Assembly: GCA_963824105.1 (NCBI GenBank)
Contig: CAWGNN010000002.1
Location: forward strand, 1 to 23,388
Direction of reading: 5' to 3'
Source of the DNA: CAWDVB01 sp963824105
GTDB taxonomy: Bacteria > Actinomycetota > Actinomycetes > Propionibacteriales > Nocardioidaceae
Length of the DNA stretch: 23,388 bases
Shown: positions 1-7,298 of the stretch, piece by piece
Position numbering within the stretch: position 1 is the stretch's first letter
Layout of the letters: every line of letters starts with the position of its first letter
Program-made: the position numbers and the translations under genes
The notes under the pieces: generated by a model
Database searches by the model: none
What the model was told of the DNA's origin: nothing
The model's input: the letters and a program-made list of their open reading frames with translations, nothing else

Positions 1-92
1 TCAGTCGAGGTAGTCACGGAGCACTTGCGACCGCGAAGGGTGCCGGAGCTTCGACATGGTCTTGGACTTGATCTGGCGGATCCGCTCGCGGG

Positions 93-923
93 TCACGCCG
101 TAACCTTGCCGATCTCGTCGAGGGTCTTGGGCTGGCCGTCGGTCAGTCCGAACCGCATCGACACCACCCCCGCCTCGCGTTCTGACAGCGTGTCCAGCAC
201 GGCGTGAAGCTGCTCCTGGAGCAGGGTGAACGAGACTGCGTCCGCGGGGACGATCGCCTCGGAGTCCTCGATCAGGTCACCGAACTCGCTGTCGCCGTCC
301 TCACCCAGGGGCGTGTGCAAGGAGATCGGCTCGCGGCCGTACTTCTGGACCTCGATGACCTTCTCGGGGGTCATGTCGAGCTCCTTGGCGAGCTCCTCCG
401 GAGTCGGCGCCCGGCCGAGGTCCTGCAGCATCTGGCGCTGGACGCGGGCGAGCTTGTTGATCACCTCGACCATGTGGACGGGGATGCGGATGGTGCGGGC
501 CTGGTCGGCCATCGCGCGAGTGATCGCCTGCCGGATCCACCAGGTGGCGTACGTGGAGAACTTGTAGCCCTTGGTGTAGTCGAACTTCTCGACCGCACGG
601 ATCAGACCGAGGTTGCCCTCCTGGATCAGATCGAGGAACAGCATGCCGCGGCCGGTGTAGCGCTTGGCCAGCGAGACCACGAGTCGCAGGTTCGCCTCGA
701 GGAGGTGGTTCTCGGCCCGACCGCCGTCCTGGGAGATCCACTCCAGCTCTTCGGTCATCTTCGGCGAGATCTTGGTGCCCTTGTTGAGCTTCTCCTCCCC
801 GAAGAGGCCGGCCTCGATCCGCTTGGCGAGCTCGACCTCCATCTCGGCGTTCAGCAGCGGCACCTTGCCGATCTGCTTGAGGTAGTCCTTGACCGGGTCC
901 GCGGTGGCGCCGGCCACGGTCAC
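93..923 (-). CDS. sigA: Longest intact piece of the primary sigma factor (regions 1.2 to 4)
   Basis: This 276-residue open frame holds most of the conserved core of SigA: region 1.2, the long region 2 with the -10 recognition helix, region 3, and the first part of region 4 up to DEIGKV. It then runs out of frame after the deletion near 101-104. The helix-turn-helix that reads the -35 element (GVTRERIRQI and beyond) lies in another frame at 1-100. An automatic gene finder would call this piece as a gene of its own starting at GTG 923, but that GTG is an internal valine codon and has no independent translation signal that I can see. Confidence 0.7.
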   Translation of the reverse strand: MTVAGATADPVKDYLKQIGKVPLLNAEMEVELAKRIEAGLFGEEKLNKGTKISPKMTEELEWISQDGGRAENHLLEANLRLVVSLAKRYTGRGMLFLDLIQEGNLGLIRAVEKFDYTKGYKFSTYATWWIRQAITRAMADQARTIRIPVHMVEVINKLARVQRQMLQDLGRAPTPEELAKELDMTPEKVIEVQKYGREPISLHTPLGEDGDSEFGDLIEDSEAIVPADAVSFTLLQEQLHAVLDTLSEREAGVVSMRFGLTDGQPKTLDEIGKVTA

Positions 924-1068
924 CTGCTGCTCGGGGGCTCGTCCTCGTCGGAGGCGGAGATGACGTAGCCCTTCTCCTCGTCCTCCTTGATCGACGGGTC
1001 GGTGGCCAGGTCCTTCTCGAACTGATCGTCCGGGATATCCGGCAGCACCTTCTTGCCGTCCGGCCCGA

Positions 1069-1590
1069 TCACCACCTCGGCGGCCCCGTCCTCAACCGCC
1101 GCGGGAGCCGGCGACTCCTTGGCTGCGGTTTCTTCGCCGCGGTCTTCTTCGCCGCGGTCTTCTTGGCGGGAGACTTGTTCTCCGTCTCGCTCGCAGTTGC
1201 TTCCCTCGTCGAGGTGCTCTTCGCCGGAGCCTTCTTCGCGGCAGCCTTCTTCGCCGGAGCCTTCTTCGCGGCAGCCTTCTTCGCCGGAGCCTTGGTCGCG
1301 GCAGCCGTGGTCTTCTTCGCCGGAGCCTTCTTGGCCGGGCTCTTGGCGGCCGTCTTCTTCGCGGCGGCGGCGGCGCGGCGGCCCCCTTCACCGGAGACCG
1401 ACACGGCGACCCCGTGGTCGGTCAGCAGGCGCAAGAGATCGCGCATCTCAGCCGGCGTCAGGTCGGCCCCGACGGCGGCCTCGCGCAGTTGGTCATCGGT
1501 GATCTCGCCGGTCGCACGCGCCGCGCCGACCGTTGCGGAGATTCCGGGGAGGGCAAGAAGTCGATCCTGCTTCGACCTGCTCAGTGACAC
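1069..1590 (-). CDS. sigA: N-terminal piece of the primary sigma factor
   Basis: This frame carries the true GTG start of sigA at 1590, the first about 80 residues (LTPAEMRDLLRLLTDHGV and neighbours) and the Lys/Ala/Pro-rich tail. After the lost base near 1128-1131 it reads about 20 wrong residues and stops at 1071-1069. The tail includes 30-bp tandem repeats (1221-1310) encoding alternating AKKAPAKKAA units. The stretch between this piece and the next one (about 941-1127) is in a third frame. It encodes the acidic linker containing VVIGPDGKKVLPDIPDDQF, which is typical of actinobacterial SigA. Confidence 0.6.
   Translation of the reverse strand: MSLSRSKQDRLLALPGISATVGAARATGEITDDQLREAAVGADLTPAEMRDLLRLLTDHGVAVSVSGEGGRRAAAAAKKTAAKSPAKKAPAKKTTAAATKAPAKKAAAKKAPAKKAAAKKAPAKSTSTREATASETENKSPAKKTAAKKTAAKKPQPRSRRLPRRLRTGPPRW
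1221..1310. repeat. 30-bp in-frame tandem repeat in the sigA basic tail
   Basis: Bases 1221-1250 and 1251-1280 are identical, and 1281-1310 is a degenerate third copy. On the coding (minus) strand each unit adds ten residues of Lys/Ala/Pro-rich sequence. The length is a multiple of three, so copy-number change would keep the frame. It is a coding repeat, not an array of spacers. Confidence 0.85.
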
Positions 1591-1742
1591 GGACTCCCTC
1601 TCCTATGAAGCGAATCGAGGGCGCAAAAGGGCCCGTTGGCGTCAAGAGACGCGAGTGACATTGTGGCACGTCCGCAAAGCCGCGCGACACCTGCCCCGCC
1701 GCGTGTCGCTCAACGCACGGACATCCGGCCCGGCGTCCCACC

Positions 1743-1748
1743 TAGGAT
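1743..1748 (+). promoter_or_regulatory. Putative -10 element, leaderless start of the racemase gene
   Basis: TAGGAT fits the actinobacterial TANNNT -10 consensus and ends 6 nt before ATG 1755. This is the spacing expected when transcription starts at or next to the start codon. No ribosome binding site lies between them. No convincing -35 was found. Confidence 0.5.
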
Positions 1749-1754
1749 CGCCCC

Positions 1755-2444
1755 ATGCGCAAGATCGGACTGCTCGGGGGGATGAGTTGGGAGAGCACGG
1801 CCCTCTACTACGAACTGATCAACCGCGAGGTGAGGGATCGACTGGGCGGCCTGCACTCCGCTCGCTGTGTCCTCGCGTCGGTCGACTTCCACGACATTGA
1901 GCACCTCCAGCGCACCGGTGACTGGCACGAGGCCGCGCAGCGCCTGGCCGAGGAAGCTCTCGCACTGCAGAAAGCGGGGGCGGAGTGCCTGCTTCTGTGC
2001 ACCAACACGATGCACAAGGTCGCCGGTGAGATCAGCGAGGCCATCGACATCCCGCTGCTGCACCTGGCCGACGTCACCGCCGGGGCCGTTCGGGCGGCAG
2101 GGCTCAGCCGCGTGGCTCTGCTGGGTACGCGGTTCACCATGGAGGAGAACTTCTACCTCGGCCGGCTGGCCTGGGGGTACGTCGAAGGGGTGGTGCCGGA
2201 GGAGCCTGACCGCCTGATCGTCGACGACATCATCTACGGCGAGCTCGTGGTCGGCCAGATCCGCGAGGAGTCGCGCGCCGAACTCCGTCGGATCATCGAG
2301 GGGCTCGTGGAGGAAGGCTGCGAAGGCGTGATCCTCGGATGCACCGAGATCGAGCTGTTGATCGGCCCGGATGACGTCGAGGTTCCCGTCTTCGCGACCA
2401 CGGCGCTCCACGCTCGAGCAGCCGTGGACTTCGCCCTGGCCTGA
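1755..2444 (+). CDS. Aspartate/glutamate racemase family protein (YgeA type)
   Basis: Cofactor-independent amino-acid racemase of the Asp/Glu/hydantoin racemase superfamily, likely interconverting L- and D-forms of an acidic or other amino acid in the cytoplasm. The 229-residue length is normal. The N-terminus MRKIGLLGGMSWEST is diagnostic of the family. The two catalytic cysteines are both present: Cys82 in LLCTNTMHKV and Cys196 in ILGCTEIELL, spaced as in E. coli YgeA. The gene stands alone, divergent from sigA (164 bp between them) and converging on the stress-protein gene with 16 bp between stops. ATG 1755 is preferred because the N-terminal strand motif begins there, and a -10-like TAGGAT 6 nt upstream suggests a leaderless transcript. 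Which amino acid is used cannot be told from sequence. Confidence 0.93.
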   Translation: MRKIGLLGGMSWESTALYYELINREVRDRLGGLHSARCVLASVDFHDIEHLQRTGDWHEAAQRLAEEALALQKAGAECLLLCTNTMHKVAGEISEAIDIPLLHLADVTAGAVRAAGLSRVALLGTRFTMEENFYLGRLAWGYVEGVVPEEPDRLIVDDIIYGELVVGQIREESRAELRRIIEGLVEEGCEGVILGCTEIELLIGPDDVEVPVFATTALHARAAVDFALA

Positions 2445-2460
2445 CCGACTCCGCTAGATC

Positions 2461-2865
2461 TCAGTCAGAGGACTTGACTGCCAGGACCGGACATTCGGCA
2501 TCGAGCAGGATCCGCTGTGCATTGCTGCCGAGGATGAGCTTGCCTACGGGGGTCCGGCGCCGCAGCCCGATGACGATGAACTCGGCGCGTGTCTCGACGG
2601 CGATGCCGATGAGATCCTCGGCCGGGTCCTTGCCGCGCACCATCTGACGCACCTCGAACTCGACACCCGCCGCCTTCAGCCGGCCGCTGACCGACTCGAG
2701 CTTGTCGGCGGTCTCGGACGCATCCTCGTCGTCGAAAGACTCGCCCCCGCGGTGGGAGTTGACCACTACCAGCGACGCGTTGCGCAGCTTGGCTTCTTCA
2801 ATCGCCCTGGCCAGCGCAGCGTCACCCTCGGGCTTGGGCACATAGCCCACCACGATCGTTGTCAC
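2461..2865 (-). CDS. Universal stress protein (UspA family)
   Basis: Single-domain UspA-fold protein of 134 residues, the usual size for one Usp domain. It starts with the beta strand TTIVVGYVP and ends with the typical CPVLAV strand. The nucleotide-binding loop is G100-L-R-R-R-T-P-V-G-K-L-I-L-G113-S114. It keeps the spacing of the ATP-binding G-x2-G-x9-G-S motif, but the second Gly is Arg103. From memory, a GLRRR version of this loop recurs in actinobacterial members, so it may still bind nucleotide. The GTG start at 2865 has a good AAAGGAG site 9 nt upstream. The gene is monocistronic. The family call is secure; the stress that induces it is unknown. Confidence 0.93.
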   Translation of the reverse strand: MTTIVVGYVPKPEGDAALARAIEEAKLRNASLVVVNSHRGGESFDDEDASETADKLESVSGRLKAAGVEFEVRQMVRGKDPAEDLIGIAVETRAEFIVIGLRRRTPVGKLILGSNAQRILLDAECPVLAVKSSD

Positions 2866-2957
2866 GTCTTCTGACTCCTTTCCTTACGGGGACGCTATCG
2901 CAGGTAAGGCTGTGGATGACACCTTGACGGGCGATCCATGTCGGGCACAGTGGGCCC

Positions 2958-3350
2958 ATGTCGACCGAAGCCGCATTGCGCCTGGAGGTCGGGAGGTTCC
3001 GGCGCGGGGAGCACCGGCGCCGGTTCCCCGTCCGACTCTCCCTCGGTGAGCTCGCCGGAGACCGGGTCGATGCCGAGGTGCCGAGCGAGCCGGACGCGCA
3101 GCTCAGTCTCGACCTCGCCCTCGTGCTCGCCGAGCAGATCCCGGCGGAGGCCTGGGACGGTCTCGCCTGGTGGGTGACTCGCCCCGGCGTCCCCGACCTC
3201 CACGAGATGGACAACCGCTGGATCGCGGCGACGTCGATGGCCGCTGGGGTGCTCGCCCGGGACCCGCTCCCCCTTTATGTGATCACCCGCACCGGATGGC
3301 TCGACCCGAGGTCGGGATCGGCCCGCCGATGGGTTCGGCTGCGCCTGTGA
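2958..3350 (+). CDS. Conserved hypothetical protein, 130 residues
   Basis: Small soluble protein of unknown function; I do not recognise a named domain. It has no signal peptide or membrane segment. The N-terminal half is charged, with alternating acidic and Arg-rich stretches. The C-terminal half contains LAWWVTRPGVPDLHEMDNRWI and a PLYVITRTGWLDP strand that looks like a folded core. It is chosen over the antisense frames in the same bases because its codon use has the strong third-position G/C bias of the neighbours, and because the gene fills the gap between two minus-strand genes exactly, with the stop 9 bp from the stop of the ligase gene. ATG 2958 has CACAGT 6 nt upstream as a possible -10, and no ribosome site. 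Confidence 0.7.
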   Translation: MSTEAALRLEVGRFRRGEHRRRFPVRLSLGELAGDRVDAEVPSEPDAQLSLDLALVLAEQIPAEAWDGLAWWVTRPGVPDLHEMDNRWIAATSMAAGVLARDPLPLYVITRTGWLDPRSGSARRWVRLRL

Positions 3351-3359
3351 CTGTCCCGC

Positions 3360-4835
3360 TCAGCCCCGATCCCAGTCCGCGACCGGGATGTTGGCATGCA
3401 TGTGCTCGCGATAGTCGGCATTTGCCGCGCGCAGCGCGGTCTCCTGGGAGTCGCCGGCAGCGGTCTGGGCGTCAACCCGGTCCACCCACCAGGCCGACGC
3501 AGTCGCCCGAGGGGCACAGCGCCCCTCGATGACCCCGGTCAGACGGTCGATGTCCGGCTCGTCGACTCCCCACGACCTCAACCCGTCGACGGCGCGAGCC
3601 AGCAGATGGGATCGGATCAGGTCGGTCGCCTTGATCTGCCCGAACTCCGGCCAGAAGACCTCGGCATCCTCCCCCCAGAGAGCCGCAGCCCTGAAGTTGG
3701 ACCGCGCCACGGAGAACGGGACCTGCTCCCACACCGGCGACTCGTCCTCCCGGAACGCCCTCACGAGGCCCACGTAGAACGCGGCATTGGCGATCGTGTC
3801 GACCACTGTCGGCCCCGACGGCAGGCAGCGGTTCTCGATGCGCAGGTGTGGGACCCCGTTGGTGACGTCGTAGACGGGACGGTTCCAGCGGTAGACGGTC
3901 CCGTTATGGAGCCGCATCTCCCGCAGGGTCGGCACCAGTCCGGCATCCAGCTCGGCCAGCGGGTCGTCGTCGTAGAGGACGGGGAGGATCGGCTCGAAGC
4001 ACCGGAGATTCTCGTCGAACAGCTCTTGGGCGGACCCGATCCAGTCGTGTCCGAACCACACCCGGACGAGGTCTCCGCGGTGTCGCTTCTCGGCATTGCG
4101 TGAGTCGATGGCCTGTTCGAAGAGAGGGATCCGGGTCTCCGCCCAGAGTCGCTTCCCCACGAAGTACGGCGAGTTGGCTCCGATCGCGACCTGGAGCGCC
4201 GCCACCGCCTGAGCGGCGTTCCAGGAGGCCGCGAACTCCCCCGGCGTGACCTGGAGATGGATCTGGGTGCTGGTGCAGGCGGCCTCCGGGATGATCGACT
4301 CCGCCGACATCCGCAGGTGGTCATGGCCCTCGATCTCGATGAGGAATTCCTCGCCACGCAGCCGCCGCAGCTCCTCGCTCAACAGGCGGTAGCGGGGGTT
4401 GGAGCTGATCGCCTTGTCGTCGAGGTGTTCCTCGCCCAAGGTCGGGAGGATGCCGACCGAGACCAGGTGCGAGCCGATCGACGCGGCACGCTCCTCCGCC
4501 TGATTCAGGCTCTGCTGGAGCTGAGCCTCCATCCTCGACAGCCCGCTGCCCGACAACAGCTGTGGGGAAACGTTGGTCTCAATGTTGAATCGACCCAGCT
4601 CGGTCTGGAACTCCGGATCGGCGATCGCCTCCAATACCTCCGAGTTGGTGAAGGTCGGTCGTTCGGTCTCGTCGACCAGAGAGAACTCCATCTCCAGCCC
4701 GAACTTGGCAGGCGACTCGTCGAAGGCCAGGTCGACCAGCATCCGGTCGAGGGCCTGGATGCATGCCGCGAGCTTCTCCTGGTAACGGGCGCGGCCCGCA
4801 GCAGTGAACTCCTGATCGGCGATGTCCTCACCCAT
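3360..4835 (-). CDS. GCS2-family glutamate-cysteine ligase-like protein
   Basis: ATP-dependent carboxylate-amine ligase of the GCS2 family (plant/alphaproteobacterial type gamma-glutamylcysteine synthetase fold), 491 residues. Visible motifs are GLEMEF (46-51) and NIETNVSP (84-91), which form the glutamate and Mg-ATP site, then AACTSTQIHLQVTP, GANSPYF, HNGTVYRWNRPVYD and HLRIENRCLPSGPT. It belongs to a large actinobacterial subgroup also found in Streptomyces, and is longer than EgtA of the ergothioneine pathway. It probably joins glutamate to an amine, but the acceptor is not certain. The open frame continues upstream to 5495, but that part lies over the DUF4192 gene and is not coding. ATG 4835 fits family N-termini and has CATACT 6 nt upstream, so it is probably leaderless. 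The downstream gene is convergent, 9 bp away. Confidence 0.9.
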   Translation of the reverse strand: MGEDIADQEFTAAGRARYQEKLAACIQALDRMLVDLAFDESPAKFGLEMEFSLVDETERPTFTNSEVLEAIADPEFQTELGRFNIETNVSPQLLSGSGLSRMEAQLQQSLNQAEERAASIGSHLVSVGILPTLGEEHLDDKAISSNPRYRLLSEELRRLRGEEFLIEIEGHDHLRMSAESIIPEAACTSTQIHLQVTPGEFAASWNAAQAVAALQVAIGANSPYFVGKRLWAETRIPLFEQAIDSRNAEKRHRGDLVRVWFGHDWIGSAQELFDENLRCFEPILPVLYDDDPLAELDAGLVPTLREMRLHNGTVYRWNRPVYDVTNGVPHLRIENRCLPSGPTVVDTIANAAFYVGLVRAFREDESPVWEQVPFSVARSNFRAAALWGEDAEVFWPEFGQIKATDLIRSHLLARAVDGLRSWGVDEPDIDRLTGVIEGRCAPRATASAWWVDRVDAQTAAGDSQETALRAANADYREHMHANIPVADWDRG

Positions 4836-4841
4836 CGGCCC

Positions 4842-4847
4842 AGTATG
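4842..4847 (-). promoter_or_regulatory. Putative -10 element, leaderless start of the GCS2 ligase gene
   Basis: On the minus strand CATACT is followed by 6 nt and then the ATG at 4835. The sequence is one base from TATACT, and no ribosome binding site is present. It also lies 8 bp before the stop of the upstream DUF4192 gene, so the ligase may have its own promoter rather than depend on read-through. Confidence 0.45.
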
Positions 4848-4854
4848 GGCGTAA

Positions 4855-5826
4855 TCAGACTGTCTGTGGGCCTGTCGTTCCAAGAGTCGGCGAGTCCCAG
4901 GCGCTCGGAGGCACGGCTGCCTCCAGGGCTTGGGCGACCAACGACGCCAGCGTGTGGTCGGGCTCGACGGTGCGAACCAGATCCACCGCGCACCAGGCGA
5001 GAGCTCCATCCCCCGACAACCAGGAGGCGAAGGCGAGCAGCCCGGCGGGCTCCGCGACCAGGTCGTCGGGTGTCGCCCGGACGATCTCCTTGAGCCGCCG
5101 GCGCCAGTCGGCCGCTGTGGCTCGGTCCATCGCCAGCCACAAGCCGTCGCGGATCTCCCGGACGCCCAGATCGAGCGCGAGCCTGGCGATCTCGTCCGGC
5201 GAGAGCCGATCCTCGCCGACAACCCGCTCCAGAGCCCAGCCGAGCTCGTCGGAACCATCCACGGAGGCACCGCCGGCACCCTGCGCGAGCACCCTCTGCA
5301 CTGCCTGCGCAAGCGCGCGCTCGGTCGAGGTGACCAACTCGGTCGGCCCACGCAGCGACAAGGCCAGCTCGGCACGGTCGCGGTAGATCTCCCGGTCCAG
5401 GAAGCGGCACTCCAGGACGAAGGGATGGCCGGTGAGGTCGTACTCGAAGCCCTCGCCGCCGAACGGGTCTCCTGCTCGGTACCAGCGCCCCGCATGCTCG
5501 CGAACAGCGAGATCGACGTCGATGCCGCGGGTGCCCAGCTGCTCGGCCAGAGCGGCGGTCATCGCGTCGCACAGGTGCCGGTCACCGGAGTAGGTGACGA
5601 TGATCGCCTCCTGTGCCTGGTTCACGGTCGCGGCCTCGGCCAAGTGCTCGGCGAGGGCGAGCACTTCCTCCTGATCCAGCGGCAGGTCGGCTCGAGCGTG
5701 GAAGGAGGCGGCAGCGGTCCTGGTCACCATGACCACGGAGTCGCTGGGTTGGAATCCGAGAACGGAGACGACCAGAGCAAGAACGTCCTCGGGCGTGCGG
5801 ACGGTGAGAGTGCGAGGTGTTGTCAT
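4855..5826 (-). CDS. DUF4192 domain protein
   Basis: Protein of 323 residues belonging to the DUF4192 family, which is largely confined to actinobacteria and has no established function. The N-terminus, TLTVRTPEDVLALVVSVLGF followed by PSDSVVMV, is the family signature. It is followed by an acidic mixed alpha/beta region (EAIIVTYSGDRHLCDAM), then a glycine-containing middle (AGRWYRAGDPFGGEGFEYD) and a helical C-terminal half with an ALAWCAVDL segment. No signal peptide or transmembrane helix is seen. ATG 5826 is chosen because the conserved start of the domain begins there; the open frame upstream runs over the DNA polymerase IV gene. It is 19 bp upstream of the GCS2 ligase on the same strand, so they could be co-transcribed. 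It is divergent from dinB (149 bp). Confidence 0.85.
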   Translation of the reverse strand: MTTPRTLTVRTPEDVLALVVSVLGFQPSDSVVMVTRTAAASFHARADLPLDQEEVLALAEHLAEAATVNQAQEAIIVTYSGDRHLCDAMTAALAEQLGTRGIDVDLAVREHAGRWYRAGDPFGGEGFEYDLTGHPFVLECRFLDREIYRDRAELALSLRGPTELVTSTERALAQAVQRVLAQGAGGASVDGSDELGWALERVVGEDRLSPDEIARLALDLGVREIRDGLWLAMDRATAADWRRRLKEIVRATPDDLVAEPAGLLAFASWLSGDGALAWCAVDLVRTVEPDHTLASLVAQALEAAVPPSAWDSPTLGTTGPQTV

Positions 5827-5963
5827 GGGCCGACCTTCGCCGGAGCCACGGACGTCCGGTGCGGGCGCCGCGAATCGGTGCCGGCGACACGACGGTGGCG
5901 CCTCTGGGGACGAATACCGGCCTACCCGGAAGCCGCCGGGAGGACGCGGGGCAACGGCTGCGG

Positions 5964-5969
5964 GATGAT
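5964..5969 (+). promoter_or_regulatory. Putative -10 element, leaderless start of dinB
   Basis: GATGAT ends 6 nt before the GTG start at 5976. It keeps only the conserved A and final T of TANNNT, so it is weak on its own. It is listed because the same spacing recurs at other genes in the window and no ribosome site precedes this GTG. Confidence 0.3.
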
Positions 5970-5975
5970 CGGGCT

Positions 5976-7298
5976 GTGCGCACCGAGGCCAGCATCCTGC
6001 ACCTGGACCTCGATGCCTTCTTCGCCTCAGTGGAGCAGCGCGACAAGCCTTCGCTGCGCGGCAAGCCGGTGGTCGTCGGCGGCATCGGCGGCCGAGGCGT
6101 GGTGGCGACCGCCTCGTACGAAGCCCGGACGTACGGCATCCGCTCGGCGATGCCGACCGCCGAGGCCCGGCGCCGCTGCCCGCACGCGGCCTACTTGACC
6201 GGCCGCTTCGCGGCCTACCGTGCCACCAGCGAGGCCGTGATGGCCGAGCTGCGGTCTCTCTCACCCGTCGTCGAACCACTGTCGCTGGACGAGGCCTTCG
6301 TGGACCTGCGAGGTGCCGGCCTTCCCGACCTCTCGCTGCCGACGGTCACCGAAGCCGCCCGCACGTTGCGCCAGCGGATCCATGAGGTGACCGGCGGGCT
6401 GACCGGCTCGGTCGGTCTGGCCTCCTCCAAGCTGATGGCGAAGATCGCCAGCGAGCTCGACAAACCCGACGGCCTGGCGGTGATCGAGCCGGGATCCGAG
6501 GCCCGGGTGCTCGCACGCATGCCGGTGGCCGTGATCCCCGGAGTCGGGCCGGCAACGACCGAGCGGCTGCGCCGGGCGGGGGTCCAGACCGTCGCCGAGC
6601 TGAACCAGCTCTCCGAGAACGAGCTGGTGCGGCTGCTGGGAGAGGCGCACGGTGCGGCGTTGTTCCACCTGGCTCGAGCCGAGGACGACCGCCCGGTGGA
6701 GCCGGCGCGGGAGACCAAGTCGGTGAGCGTGGAGGACACCTACGACACCGACCTCACCGACCCCGCGGTGATCGAGCGCCAGATCGCCCGTCACGCTCGC
6801 CGCGTCGCGCTCCGGCTACGTGACCAGGCGCTGTCCGGCCGCACCGTGACGATCAAGGCGCGCCGCTACGACTTCACCACCGTCACTCGGGGATCAACCC
6901 TCTCCGAGCCCACCGACGACCCGGAGACGATCGTCCGCCTGGCCCGTTCCCTCGTCGCGGACCTCGACGTCACCGGCGGGGTCCGCCTGCTCGGAGTCGG
7001 CGTCTCGGGCCTTTCGGACTGGGTGCAGGAGGACCTCTTCTGGGACCCGGACGCCGCCGAGACCGATGATGACGAAGACACTCCAGACCCACCGCTGGCC
7101 CGCGCCCGGGGGCTCTGGCTACCGGGGATGGACGTGGTCCACACCGACCACGGCCGCGGGTGGGTCTGGGGGTCGGGGCGCTCGGTGGTCACCGTCCGCT
7201 TCGAGACCGCCGAGACCGGGCCGGGCCCGGTCCGCAGCTTCGCCGTGGACGACCCGGACCTGCGCCGGTGGGAGTCAGCCCAGCTCGACACGGAATGA
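5976..7298 (+). CDS. dinB: DNA polymerase IV (Y family) with extra C-terminal SH3-like domain
   Basis: Error-prone translesion DNA polymerase. The palm motifs are present: HLDLDAFFASVEQ (metal ligand Asp11) and SLDEAFVD (Asp105, Glu106). They are followed by the SVGLASSKLMAKIASELDKP fingers/thumb segment, the helix-hairpin-helix IPGVGPATTERLRRAGV, and the little-finger domain with SVSVEDTY. At 440 residues it is longer than a minimal DinB. After an acidic linker (ETDDDEDTPDPP) there is a tail from about residue 383 with PGMDVVHTDHGRGWVWG. The open frame begins at 5817, but the extra residues are unlike the family and overlap the upstream region of DUF4192. GTG 5976 puts the first catalytic motif at the normal distance. 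Its 3' end overlaps convergent pxpC by 24 bp. Confidence 0.93.
   Translation: MRTEASILHLDLDAFFASVEQRDKPSLRGKPVVVGGIGGRGVVATASYEARTYGIRSAMPTAEARRRCPHAAYLTGRFAAYRATSEAVMAELRSLSPVVEPLSLDEAFVDLRGAGLPDLSLPTVTEAARTLRQRIHEVTGGLTGSVGLASSKLMAKIASELDKPDGLAVIEPGSEARVLARMPVAVIPGVGPATTERLRRAGVQTVAELNQLSENELVRLLGEAHGAALFHLARAEDDRPVEPARETKSVSVEDTYDTDLTDPAVIERQIARHARRVALRLRDQALSGRTVTIKARRYDFTTVTRGSTLSEPTDDPETIVRLARSLVADLDVTGGVRLLGVGVSGLSDWVQEDLFWDPDAAETDDDEDTPDPPLARARGLWLPGMDVVHTDHGRGWVWGSGRSVVTVRFETAETGPGPVRSFAVDDPDLRRWESAQLDTE

Larger units (their letters stand above)
1..1590 (-). pseudogene. sigA: Primary (housekeeping) RNA polymerase sigma factor, frameshifted in this sequence
   Basis: Group 1 sigma-70 factor (RpoD/HrdB/SigA), which directs core RNA polymerase to housekeeping promoters. 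The GTG start at 1590 follows an AGGAGAGGGAG ribosome site, and the TGA is at 3-1. The N-terminus (to about residue 150) is a small helical domain followed by a Lys/Ala/Pro-rich tail typical of actinobacteria. It is followed by an acidic linker, region 1.2 (DPVKDYLKQIG), region 2 (LRLVVSLAKRY, FSTYATWWIRQAITRA), region 3 and region 4 ending in HPSRSQVLRDYLD. Three single-base deletions break the frame: near 1128-1131 (A run), near 934-940 (C run) and near 101-104. Together they remove exactly one codon, so the restored protein would be about 530 residues, a normal length. The gene is essential in actinobacteria, so sequence error is likelier than true decay. The family call is near certain; broken status is uncertain. 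Confidence 0.93.

Noticed and set aside
204..968. Plus-strand 254-residue open frame over sigA
   Set aside because: It is the antisense shadow of the sigma core, rich in Leu, Asp, Val and Gly with no recognisable domain.
1221..1310. CRISPR-like or intergenic repeat array
   Set aside because: The copies are contiguous without spacers and lie inside the sigA coding tail in frame.
2822..3214. Minus-strand open frames between the stress-protein gene and the 130-residue hypothetical
   Set aside because: They are antisense to the better supported plus-strand gene at 2958 and run into the Usp gene, with Arg/Ser-rich products typical of shadow frames.
4836..5495. N-terminal extension of the GCS2 ligase frame
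   Set aside because: It lies over the DUF4192 gene in another frame and is Arg/Ser-rich. The family N-terminus begins at ATG 4835.
5817..5975. Longer N-terminus of DNA polymerase IV
   Set aside because: The extra 53 residues are unlike any DinB and overlap the DUF4192 start; GTG 5976 gives the normal distance to the first catalytic motif.
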